Under the pieces are notes generated by a model. The model saw only the letters and a program-made list of their open reading frames with translations. It was not told the origin of the DNA and ran no database searches. From the NCBI RefSeq assembly GCF_963855985.1, contig NC_087100.1, positions 3,259,001 through 3,323,000 on the forward strand: DNA of 64,000 nucleotides. The letters run 5' to 3'. This document shows positions 45,309 to 55,324 of the stretch, piece after piece. How positions within the stretch are numbered: the stretch's first letter is position 1; each line of letters starts with the position of its first letter. This stretch comes from Ostrinia nubilalis (lineage: Eukaryota; Arthropoda; Insecta; Lepidoptera; Crambidae). A program made the translations under genes and the position numbers.

Positions 45309-45493
45309 AGTTAGTTCAGTCGACCGACAAGGAAGTTACAGACCCTAGTCGTAAATGTGATCACATCGTCATATAAACTATTCAAACTACAATGACTGGG
45401 CAATTAGTTGCTCCAATCCTGATTACACATTAACCACAATTAAACATAGGTACCTAAAATATAGTATATTGTGTGTTTGGGATAGAGCTAGCG

Positions 45494-45828
45494 ATAATTT
45501 AAGGCGATGTTATAATGTCAATTTTATCGACAAAAATGCCCTCAAAAACGTTCCCGTCAAAACTGAATTTTTTGACAAAAACTACAATTCATTTTTTTTT
45601 TAAGATAAAAATCTTAAAAAAAAAATGAATTGTAGTCACTTTTTTTCATCTTTGTGTTTTTTTAATGATACTATTATTGGCTTACGAATGCAATTTTTTA
45701 ATTAACTGTAAGACGGGCACATTAGAAATACAAACAATTTTTATGTAGTCACATAAAAAATGAAGCCCCCCCCATTCTATGGACGGTGGGCCCACATTTG
45801 GGGGCATCACAATATCGCCTTAAATTAT
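45494..45828. mobile_element. Inverted-repeat element, ~335 bp, with central hairpin
   Basis: ATAATTTAAGGCGAT and ATCGCCTTAAATTAT are inverted ends. GGGGGCATCAC lies next to the right end. The hairpin at 45581-45636 sits inside. Confidence 0.65.
45581..45636. repeat. Perfect hairpin, 26-bp arms, 4-base loop
   Basis: ACTACAATTCATT plus a ten-T run and AAGAT pairs exactly with 45611-45636 across loop AAAA. Confidence 0.85.
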
Positions 45829-45829
45829 C

Positions 45830-46785
45830 CGGACCTATTCAAGGCGAGAGTGAATAAACATTTAATGTGCAGGTATGTACCACCCTAAACTGCATCTCAC
45901 TTAACATCTGAGTGCGATTGCGGTCAAATACCTACTTTATCCTGCGAAAAAAAAGCTTAGTGTCTAGAGCTTTTATATGAAGAAAAATCGGCACTATTAA
46001 GAGAAGACAGCAAAATATTTAGCTTAATGTTGATAGTGGAATTGACTATGTTATTTTAGCTGTCAGTTGATAATTCCAACCAATAAATTCAAGCATTTAT
46101 CCTTATAAAAAATAATCAGGATTAGTAGCTGTAGACAGAAAAAGATAAACCGAACTGCTTTTTCAGAAAAGTATCCCATAAATTCAAAGGCCATTAACCT
46201 TTCAAACAATATCATTTGTTTAGAACAAAAGCTGTGGAAATAAATCACCGCTGTATATTCTTAGTGCGTGTGAACGATAGCCGCCTTAAGAAAACAATGG
46301 GATGTAAATGGATTATATTTGAGCTTTGGCTTTTACATTTATCAAATTTTTCATAAGAAAATCAAGAAAATTTTGGATAATACGAGTAGGTTTTCGTATA
46401 CGAAAATTGCTTGGAGTTTATACTTACTGATTTAATTTAAACGTATAGTATGTTGTGCGAAAAATTGAGGAACATCTACTGAATTATTTCTAAAGATTAT
46501 AACTTAACACTAAACATTTTGGAAATAGAAAAAAACTCATCATAATATCAGGTTTTGACAAAATTTTTCCAATTATTTATTATATTTTATAGGTACAATA
46601 TTGCGACAGTTATTTCTGTATTTATGCGCATTTTGTTTATCACTAAACCCTGTTTCTCTAAAATGAATCCGAATCAAAATATTATTTTTTACCGTCTACT
46701 TTTTAGAAGATAAACGCCAAAACAAAACCTCTGCGTTTTTAATAAATGTACACAACATTTGTACCCGGGGTCATAGTCGTGTATT
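45830..46785. other. Gene-free stretch
   Basis: AT-rich, nothing recognised. Confidence 0.35.
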
Positions 46786-46788
46786 TTA

Positions 46789-46897
46789 TACAGTTGACAG
46801 CTTACATAACAAAATTTTTTATTGCAAATTCGCTCTTAATACAACAGCTAAAATGTTACAATGTTCATTGTTCACCTTTATGTCCTCATCCGTACGT
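46789..46897. mobile_element. GTACAG...CTGTAC MITE family, copy 8
   Basis: TACAGTTGACAGCTTACATA, TTTTTTATTGCAAATTCGCT and CATCCGTACG. Confidence 0.5.
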
Positions 46898-47312
46898 ATA
46901 TTTTTTATTTATTATCTGTTTCAGTACTCATATGTTTCGCTATGTGTCAACTCAATGTCAGCTTTGCTTAGTTTGGAACTATGTTTGATGTGATAGTTCT
47001 TATATTTGCACGTCTGTCCTCAGACAGATAACAAGAGCTTCTATTTAGTAGTATCGTACTTTTATTAGAACTTGTAATCTAGAAAATAAATGAGACTGAT
47101 TTTGGAAAACAACTCATTGATTGTTACATCTCTCAAGCGAAATCAAGACTTCAAATTAATAGCTTATGACACTTTTTGTTTTGTTATCTTCAAACCCATT
47201 ATCGGTAGTAATAGCTTGCTCTATGTCGAAACCAAATGTCCAATTATTACGTAATTGGTACAAGTTCAACGTACGAAACCTGCTAACTGCTTATCAGACA
47301 CTAATATACTAA

Positions 47313-47425
47313 GGCTGAGTTGCACCACCTAACTTTATCGGTAACGATAACCGGTGCTTTTTGTTTGGAATTTGTCAGATTTTTGACGTTTGTTACAGTC
47401 AAAGTAAGATGGTGCAACCCAGCCT
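47313..47425. mobile_element. GGCTGGGTTGCACC MITE family, copy 4
   Basis: GGCTGAGTTGCACCACC and GATGGTGCAACCCAGCC are clean inverted ends of 17 bases. GGTAACGATAACCGGTG inside is reversed relative to the other copies. Confidence 0.75.
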
Positions 47426-47678
47426 GACACTCTATTAGCGATAGACGTAACATTATCTCATAAATATCTGGCAGATAATTTGTAAGATAGAAGCGTTCAC
47501 TCTGGGAGTCTGGGGCCAATTAGTACGTTTAATTATTGTCATTAGAACTCATAATGCTAATGTTACTTTGTAAGAATTTTCTGTGAGACTCATCTTTGGA
47601 GTTTGTTGAACTGGGTATGAAAATTGAATTTTAGTCCCAAAAGGCTTTTAAGAAGTTACTTCTTTAACTTTATTTTAG

Positions 47679-47907
47679 ACTAGCTTTCCGCCCGCGGCTT
47701 CGCCCGCGTGGAATTTTGTCTGTCACAGAAAAACTTTATCGCGCGCGTCCCTGTTTCAAAAACCGGGATAAAAACTATCCTATGTTCTTTCCCGGGACTC
47801 AAACTATCTCTATGCCAAATTTCATCAAAATCGGTTGCGAGGTTTAAGCGGGAAAGCGTAACAGACAGACAGACAGACAGAGTTACTTTCGCATTTATAA
47901 TATTAGT
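47679..47907 (-). mobile_element. Helitron-like element (CTAGT end)
   Basis: ACTAGCTTTCCGCCCGCGGC at the left, GGGATAAAAACTATCCTATG inside, (CAGA)n tract and GCATTTATAATATTAGT at the right. High similarity to 20898-21112. Confidence 0.75.
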
Positions 47908-47934
47908 TGGGATAATTAGCTGTATGCTTTCGGA

Positions 47935-48055
47935 AGAGTGTAATAGGACCACTTCTACTTCTCCCGTAGATGTCGTAAGAGACGACCTAAGGGACAAATA
48001 TGCGAACGTAAGGCTTCCCCAACCCGTCTGGCCAGTTTGGGGAGTGTAGGCTAAT
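47935..48055. repeat. Unclassified dispersed repeat, copy 2
   Basis: CTTCTCCCGTAGATGTCGTA and CCCCAACCCGTCTGGCCAG...TTTGGGGAGTG match 26525-26650. Confidence 0.5.
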
Positions 48056-48434
48056 TCCTTAATTAAAGTCTCCCTGGTTCATAAGTTTACATAAAGATGT
48101 GAGAGGTTTTAAAGTATACTTTTGGAGGCTATGGAGTGTGGTTATTGTCAAAGTGGGAATGTAACCCGAGCCTAAAGTGGCGTAATGGAGCCCTAATATA
48201 CTTTAATATACCTACTTACGTATAGTAGAGCTGGTCCAGGAAAACGGGAAACAGGTCCAGGAAAACAGCGGAAATGAATGGTCCACTGCACCTATAAATA
48301 ATGTTAGTACTATTTTGCTTCATTCATAAAAATATCTCTTCTGGAAGAAATCACTTCATCATAGATTTCACTTGAATTCTTCATGTTATCTTTTTTATGC
48401 AGAACAAGGCAGGTATTTCACCGCAATCACATCC

Positions 48435-48582
48435 GTGTGCTTACCATGAGTTTACGTTCGGTGTGCTCGCTAGCGAGTACGTCAAAAAATTCTATGAAGA
48501 TTTTATTTCTTGAAAGTAGCCGCTAGGGGCGCTGTACGATATGTCATACATTTCATGAAATTTTTTTAGACAGTAAGCACAC
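48435..48582. mobile_element. GCTAGCGAGCACACC MITE, copy 5
   Basis: GTGTGCTTACCATGAGTTTA and GTGTGCTCGCTAGCGA at the left, core GCCGCTAGGGGCGCTGTAC. The right end retains only GTAAGCACAC. Confidence 0.7.
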
Positions 48583-48641
48583 TGATGCTTTCTAAGGACT
48601 ACCTAGACTACCCTAGAATAGACATAATATGAGAGGTATGT

Positions 48642-49055
48642 ACCTACTAACTTCATCATCATCATCATAATCATTTCAGCCACAGGACGTCCACTGCTGA
48701 ACATAGGCCTCCCCCAATGACTTCCACATCGCACGGTTGGTAGCGGCCTGCATCCAGCGCCTTCCCGCTACCTTTATCAGGTCGTCACAGTATACAGAAA
48801 CTCAAAGTTGCACAGCGTGCTATGGAGAGGGCTATGCTCGGTGTTTCTTTACGAGATCGAATCAGAAATGAGGAGATCCGTAAACGAACTAAAGTCGCTG
48901 ACATAGCCCGACGGATCAGCAAGCTGAAGTGGCAGTGGGCAGGGCACATAGTACGCAGAACTGACGGCCGATGGGGCAGCAAGGTTCTGGAATGGAGGCC
49001 ACGTACCGGAAAACGCAGCGTGGGACGTCCACCCACAAGGTGGACCTACTAACTT
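48642..49055 (-). mobile_element. Twin-primed RTE copy with 12-bp target duplication
   Basis: ACCTACTAACTT at 48642-48653 and 49044-49055 are direct repeats. 48654-48786 is the minus-oriented 3' end with a (CAT)n tail. 48787-49043 is the adjoining 5' part in plus orientation (AMLGVSLRDRIRNEEIRKR, WAGHIVRRTDGRWGSKVLEW, RSVGRPPTRWT). In other copies the two break ends (..GGTGGACC and GACGACCTG..) are contiguous. Confidence 0.9.
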
Positions 49056-50980
49056 ACCTATCATAAATGTCTATTAGTCTATTCACTCTCGCCTTGAAGA
49101 GTCCGGATTGTAGTGTTCAGGAAAGATATCAGCAGGCAGCGAATTCCAGTTTGCATTATAAAAGAGTTAGCGAAACGCTTAGTGTGATTTAGTGTTTTAA
49201 AGAACATTCACACATATTATTATTATTGTAGTTTGTTGGCAGCAGACACATACCTACTACTCTAGAATTTACCCTTAACCCAAAGGAAATGGCTTCACTT
49301 GACAAGTAGTAGCGTCCTCCATAAACATTTGCAAAGGGATTTGCTTCGTAACTCGTCACGAAGATTTCGATGGTTAAATATAGTGTGTCTTAAGTCAATG
49401 TAGTAGAGCTTAATCTTGCATGTATCAGTCTATTAATCACGCTGAAATACTTAAGCAAGGCAAATTACATTGTTTTCGCAATCAATCTTCGTTCATATGA
49501 ATTCATTCATTAGTAGTAATTTAACATCACCATAAAGTATTGACTGACAAGGTTTGGTAATATTATTACTTTTATAGTTAACCAGGAAAAGGCTAAAATC
49601 AGATATTATTAGCTCAGTATTTAACTAATTCTATTTAATTGGTTTATGAAACAAGTGAGAAAGGGCCATGTTTGCTGTAAAACCTTGTTTAATGTATAAA
49701 CAAATGGAGATCACGTTTTTGCAAAAGTAGGGTATAAGTAGTTGATTCATAATAAGAGCCTTTATATGTATTTTATTGGACTAAACTTTCGAATTAATTA
49801 ATTTAAAAACGTTTTCCTTTCGTTCGAACGAACGAACGAAAACGTCTTACGCTTGATTGATAAATGTTACAACCCAAAATTTTCTCATTATCTCTACATT
49901 GTTCCATTAAACTAATAATTAAGAAATACCCGTTCTTCATTAATTCCTAAGCTATCTTCCAATTTGGACTTAAACTTTAAGCACTCCAAGATTCAATAGC
50001 ATTCTGCAAATACAGACGCGAAAGCAAATGCCGGTTCCATTCATCCGGAGATGATTACAACTGGAGAGCTCTAGGAATTCCATTCATAACATTCAATTAT
50101 AGGAAACTTACACCATATCGAATATTTCGATAGAGGAACTTGCACTGCGAAAGGACATTATAATAGTTTTGGCGCGTATTGTGGAACAGTCGAGTATGAA
50201 TACATTCACGAATGATTCAAGCCTGTGATTGGTAGAGATATTGAAATTCCATATGTATAAATAGCTTTGGATCTGTTTGATTCAAGTTGTGAGGCTTTCA
50301 TACAGTAGAGATTCCCAAAATACCGTAAATAGCCCTAAAAGGGAAAATGCTAATAATACTTAGTCACGTTTTCCCGAAATAATTATCTAAATGAGATTTT
50401 TTTCCTGAATGGATTGGCTAGTATAATTTCGTTCAAAGAGCTAGTCCTATTTAAAATGCTCACTCGGGCTTTTAAAGCAATCTTTTGACTATGTGGGGTT
50501 CCTTTTCACAGTATCGCTTGCTCCCGTTCTTGCACAGACAGAAAGTCTAATAAAATCAGTAAGCTGGGATTGCCATAAAAACCGGAAAAACGGCTTAAAA
50601 ATCCTACTTAAATATACGTATTTTGTTCAAGATCAACGACCTAAATTTTTATGAACGATGAAACTTGAAGATATTTCTACATGCCATCAAAATTCCTTTC
50701 AGTTATCCACCTCTTTATGAGGTTCAGAGAGCATCGTCTTGCATTGTTTACAAGTCTCTCAAACAAATGCTCATGCAAATTGTTGTATAGAAGCTCCATT
50801 ACACAGAAGTCACTGCAAAAGACATTTCATGCATACTAGTGTGGCTTGTCGAAAGTAAATTATCGCTGCTCTGTCGATAGTCCATTGACTGATAGTACCG
50901 TTTCAAACAAAAGGAGTCTTCTAGTCTTTGTCAATGTCTTTGTCAATGTTTTGTTATAATGTTATTTTTTTAAAATTTAA
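49056..50980. other. Gene-free stretch
   Basis: AT-rich with a short GAAC repeat at 49822-49840. No gene or known repeat seen. Confidence 0.35.
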
Positions 50981-50984
50981 ATGT

Positions 50985-51170
50985 TTGTTGGAGAGGCACC
51001 CGCTGAAAACCAGCGTCGGGGCACGCGTGCATGCACGCGTGGCTCGATTAATGCTGAGCGAGCGCCTTTTTGACACAAAAATATGCGTGTATAGTTTTAA
51101 GTCCCTTTGTTCTATTTTTTCTTTTTTCTTTTTGTGTCAAATAAAGTTTTTCTTATCTTATCTTATCTTA
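50985..51170 (+). mobile_element. Non-LTR 3'-UTR fragment with (CTTAT)n tail
   Basis: GCACCCGCTGAAAACCAGCG, a CG-rich stretch, TTTTTGTGTCAAATAAAG with a polyadenylation-like AATAAA, then CTTATCTTATCTTATCTTA. The layout is that of a LINE 3' end. Family not fixed. Confidence 0.55.
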
Positions 51171-51320
51171 CTTCTGAACAAAGGCTAAGATCCTAGGTTT
51201 TCCACAACGACCGGTCCTGTGCTGCTCGCATCTAGGTGCTTCTCGTAACCTTCATCAGATCGTTTGTCCACCGAATAGGAGGTCTACCTGCACTACGTTT
51301 TCTGATCCGTGTTCACCAAT
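51171..51320 (-). mobile_element. RTE fragment, decayed
   Basis: AACAAAGGCTAAG, TTCCACAACGACCGGTCCTG, CTTCATCAGATCGTTTGTCC match the 3' part of the 12660-type RTE. Confidence 0.65.
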
Positions 51321-51755
51321 GAAGAACACAGAGTCAATGAAATATAAGATTGAATTATTGAACTGGCGATACTACTCACACACACAAATAGTACTCTAGA
51401 ATTTTCGTGTGTAATATGGAAAATGTGTGAAATGAAACTTAATAAAAATTTAGAGATTTATCGATAAAAACACCTATCGATGTATGCGCTTCAATAATGC
51501 ATGTACGTACAATAACGAGGCAATTCCACACGATGGAAAAATGTCGAGTGATACGAACAAGTGTGCCCTAATGATGAATGTCTGACCCATTTACTGACGC
51601 ATCAGGCGTTATCAACGCGGAAGGCCTTGCTTTTGATGTGTTTTCAAAATTATACGTTCATCAAGGTTATCATTACTTTCCTTTTACTTGATAGTTGGAA
51701 AAGTTTGAACTGTATTCCCAACATAATTACAACTTACATAATATCAGCAGCCTTA

Positions 51756-53597
51756 TACAGGGTGTCCCGTAATGTAACGTCAAGCCGGAACTGGGTGTTG
51801 AGGCAAGTTGTGCTGGTTATCAGAAAAATATAAAAAAAAATCTATGTGGCATATTTTAAAAATAATAGGCATTTAAAAAAAATCAAAAAATTCTACTCCA
51901 GGTGACGGTCCTTTTACTCGTGTTGCCACAAATCTTCATTTTTTCCAAATTTTTTTTTTGTTATGTAACCCTGAATAATGCTTCTCTAAATTTTTATCAA
52001 AATTACAAAACCAGCTGCTCCAACTTGGATGAAAAAAATACATTATTCCCAAAAAAAATATCAAAATAAAAATTTTGCCTAGTTTAAACTGACTGTACTG
52101 AAAAAAAATTGTACTACGCGAGTGTGGCAAGTGACGTCATAATTTGGCGCATTTAGTAAGGATTCCAAAATGGTATAACACTTTGTAAAATCTTGCTGTA
52201 ATTGTCGACAATTTTTGTTTATTGGAAATAATCCCGTTTTTAACTTTATCTACCTTGGTTAAAAATATTATTCTAATGTGCCCAAAATTCAAGTTTCTGG
52301 CTTCAGTGAGGTGGAGAAGCCATTTTAAAAGGTATGAGCGGGACGGAGAGGGCCATCTTACCAAGCAGGGATGTTATGGATATCCGTAACCGTAACCGAA
52401 ACTATCGGATATCCGAAATAAAAAAATGTCCATAACCGTAACCGAAACTGATTCAAAAGTTACGGATAGTTTCGGATAAAGGCCAAACTGCAAAACTCTA
52501 TGAAATCTGCAGTATACACGCCGCAGCTGCAATGCCGCGCTGCCGATTTTATAGTTTTGCATTTTGCGGTCTGCGGCCCGTCTTGGAATTGTACCTTAAA
52601 TCTTAATATTTGTTACCAACTTGTCTGGCATTCGCTGGCACCATCTAATATGCCAGCCTGTTTTACCTTTATCATACATAGGTGTCGTCTTAGTTGGTAC
52701 ATAAAGTAGCTATGTGGGTCACGCTCACGCAGCATCTTGCTATTTGTATTATACCTACATTTTTGAAATTCTAATAATTCCGTAACCGAAATTATCCGAG
52801 ACTTTCGGATAATCTGAAATGATTTCATATCCGTGACCGTAACCGAAACCGGTATAATATTATTCTAATATCCGTAACCGTATCCATAACCGAAACTTCA
52901 TATCCTTATTATCCCTGTTACCAAGTACAAGTGCAGGCAGAGCAGGTAGTAAAGGCGCGCGCGCACGGGTGACTTTTGTCACAGTATGGCAACTACTAAT
53001 TACTGTCATGGTAACAAAAGTTTCTGTGACTGACTGTACGGTAGTCAGTCACAGAAACTTGAATTTTGGGCACATTAGAATAATAATTTTTAACCAAGGT
53101 AGATAAAGTTAAAAACGAGACTATTTCCAAAAAACCAAATATTGTCGACAATTACAGCAAAAATTTACCATGTGTTATACCATTTTGGAATCCTTATTAA
53201 ATGCGCCAAATTATGACGTCACTTGCCACACTCGCGTAGTACATTTTTTTTACAGTACAGTCAGTTTAAACTAGGCAAAATTTTTATTTTGAATTTTTTT
53301 TTGGGAATAATGTATTTTTTTCATCCAAGCTGGAGCAGCTGGTTTTGTAATTTTGATAACAATTTAGAGAAGCATTATTCAGGGTTACATAACAAAAAAA
53401 AAATTTGGAAAAAGTGAAGATTTGTGGCAACACGAGCAAAAGGACCGTCACCTGGAGTAGAATTTTTTGATTTTTTTTAAATGCCTATTATTTTTAAAAT
53501 ATGCCACATAGATTTTTTTTTATATTTTTCTGATAACCAGCACAACTTGCCTCAACACCCAGTTCCGGCTTGACGTTACATTACGGGACACCCTGTA
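51756..53597. mobile_element. Long-inverted-repeat mariner-type element, 1838 bp
   Basis: TA flanks both sides. Termini CAGGGTGTCCCGTAATGTAA are repeated in reverse. Arms 51758-52301 and about 53056-53595 are near-identical reverse complements (~540 bp each). A hAT-type element occupies 52366-52917. The same ~64-codon frame appears in each arm only because the arms mirror each other. No transposase. Confidence 0.85.
52358..52925. mobile_element. hAT-type element with perfect 8-bp duplication
   Basis: TTACCAAG at 52358-52365 and 52918-52925 brackets CAGGGATGTTATGGATATCC...CATATCCTTATTATCCCTG. Repeated CCGTAACCG and CCGAAAC motifs inside. Same family as 4049-4396, with about 200 extra internal bases. 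Confidence 0.85.
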
Positions 53598-53647
53598 TAT
53601 TATCTCGTGTTATGTCATGTCCGACCAAGATGGACCGGTAACCTCAT

Positions 53648-53770
53648 AAAGGTAGGTACCAGGAAGGCACTGGATGCAGGCCGCCACCAACCGGTCATTA
53701 TGAAAATCATTGGGGGAGACCTATGTTCAGCAGTGGACCTACGGCTGAAATGATGATGATAATGACGACT
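53648..53770 (+). mobile_element. RTE 3'-end fragment with (ATG)n tail
   Basis: ACCTCATAAAGGTAG, GGCACTGGATGCAGGCCGCC, GTTCAGCAGTGGACC and GGCTGAAATGATGATGATAA. Confidence 0.75.
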
Positions 53771-53947
53771 ATCCTTATGTTGACACCCTTGTCTACTTAC
53801 CAAAATATTTTTTCCGTTAACTGTATGATGCATTTCGCAATGTATTTTGTTAACTAAAAGTTTGTTACGTGTTGTGTGAAGGGGATTTTTTTTCACTTCT
53901 GGAGTTCAGTGTAAGATGAAAAGCCATATGAATAGAAATAATTGGTT

Positions 53948-54072
53948 ATCATCATCATTTCAGCTACAGGACGTCCGCTGCTGAACATAGGCCTCCCCCA
54001 ATGATTTCCACATCGCACGGTTGGTAGCGGCCTGCATCCAGCGCCTTCCTGCTACCTTTATCAGGTCGTCGT
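53948..54072 (-). mobile_element. RTE 3'-end fragment with (ATG)n tail
   Basis: ATCATCATTTCAGCTACAGG, CATAGGCCTCCCCCAATG, GCGGCCTGCATCCAGCGCCT, ATCAGGTCGTC. Opposite in orientation to its neighbour at 53648, same subfamily as 48654. Confidence 0.8.
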
Positions 54073-54168
54073 CCTATGCTAATTGGTTAAATAACTAGTT
54101 AAAAGTGTGATTATTTTGAAACTCAGATTAGTTAAATGTAACATTGTTCTAAAATTGGATTGACCTTT

Positions 54169-55136
54169 TTAACCCTTAACTGGTATCGTGGGGGCCGCGC
54201 GGCCCCCACGCATGACGTTTTCTTTGATTTCTAAGAAGCTACGCATCGTGGGCAGCCAAAATTTTTGGTATTCTTATATCGGCGCTACTCGCGTCTGGTG
54301 CAGGCGTTTCAGCACTGCATCGTTCACCAGGACGAAGATATGCACGTGTTGGGGTCCGCGTGGCCCCCACAATACCAGTTACGTTAGTTTTTTTTTTCAT
54401 GGCAATTTTTATTTGATTTTTGTTTTTTTGCAGTATTGATGGCTTAAAGTGATAAAACAATAGAAGATACCTAGAACGAAGTTTTTGATTCCAAATTAGT
54501 GATTAGTAGCATGTCAGAAGAAGGATATAGTGATAATAAAATTATAGGCCACTCTGAAGACCCAATAACCAATATTCGGTCGATAATGAGTACTTATATT
54601 GAATCTGATTTTCAAGTGTTTTCTTCGGATAGTGAAAATGAAGATGTTGTAGGACCTAGTCAATCCAGCTACTATGAAAATATAAATACAAGTGGTCTGA
54701 ATCCACCAGGACCTGCTAATGTTTGTCAACATAATATTTATGTTTTTATTTTTATAAAATGCTTATTATTTTTATTAAACATTACATTAAAACATTATTT
54801 ATTATTAAGTTCACATTATTATGGATTAATTGAAATAATAATAATTTTGGTTATATCTTTCTAAACGATAGGTTGCATAGATATTTGTAACGTTAAAAAA
54901 ATATTACGTAAAAAGTAGTTACTATTATGTAATGTCTTGAAGTATATAAGTAAGAAGATTTAATACAATAAAAACTAAATTATTACATAAAACAAGCCTG
55001 ATATATATCATTTATAAGCATTAATTCAAGTATATATGTAAAACATAATTGCTAGAAGCAAACATAGTATGGGGGCCGCGCGGCCCCCACGATACCAGTT
55101 ACGTATGTCCAATTTACGATACCAGTTAAGGGTTAA
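54169..55136 (+). mobile_element. piggyBac-like element, internally deleted
   Basis: TTAA at 54169-54172 and 55133-55136 flanks CCCTTAACTGGTATCG and its complement. A GC-only palindrome centred on CCGCGCGG (24 bp perfect at 54187-54210) recurs imperfectly at 54348-54370 and again at 55070-55089, the last two followed by ATACCAGTTACGT. A transposase N-terminal piece is inside. Confidence 0.8.
54511..54678 (+). pseudogene. piggyBac-like transposase N-terminal fragment
   Basis: From the ATG at 54511 (or 54499, four codons earlier) the frame gives MSEEGYSDNK and an acidic serine-rich stretch ESDFQVFSSDSENEDVVGPS, as at the start of piggyBac transposases. After about 70 codons it changes into hydrophobic AT-rich sequence and stops at 54864. 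The VCQHNI at the change could be a bit of the C-terminal cysteine domain joined by an internal deletion, which is a guess. No catalytic core, so inactive. Confidence 0.6.
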
Positions 55137-55320
55137 ATCATGTTTTTGAACTCAGCCTAGAATTAGATTAGTTGTAAATGGTACCAAAATTTTCCTTGTA
55201 TTATTACAAGTGCGAATCTAATTTTCTGAAAGGAAACTCGCAAGAAACAACATTATCTTCTAATTTATGTTTGAAGCTATCAAATTATTTGAGAGCTAGT
55301 AATACTATCATTAAAAAACT
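55137..55320. other. Short gene-free stretch
   Basis: AT-rich spacer between the piggyBac-like element and the non-LTR 3' end. Confidence 0.4.
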
Positions 55321-55324
55321 AAAA

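Noticed and set aside
51936..53417. The same ~64-codon frame at 51936-52130 (minus) and 53223-53417 (plus), which looks like a conserved duplicated gene
   Set aside because: The two copies lie in the mirror-image arms of one long inverted repeat, so similarity is automatic.
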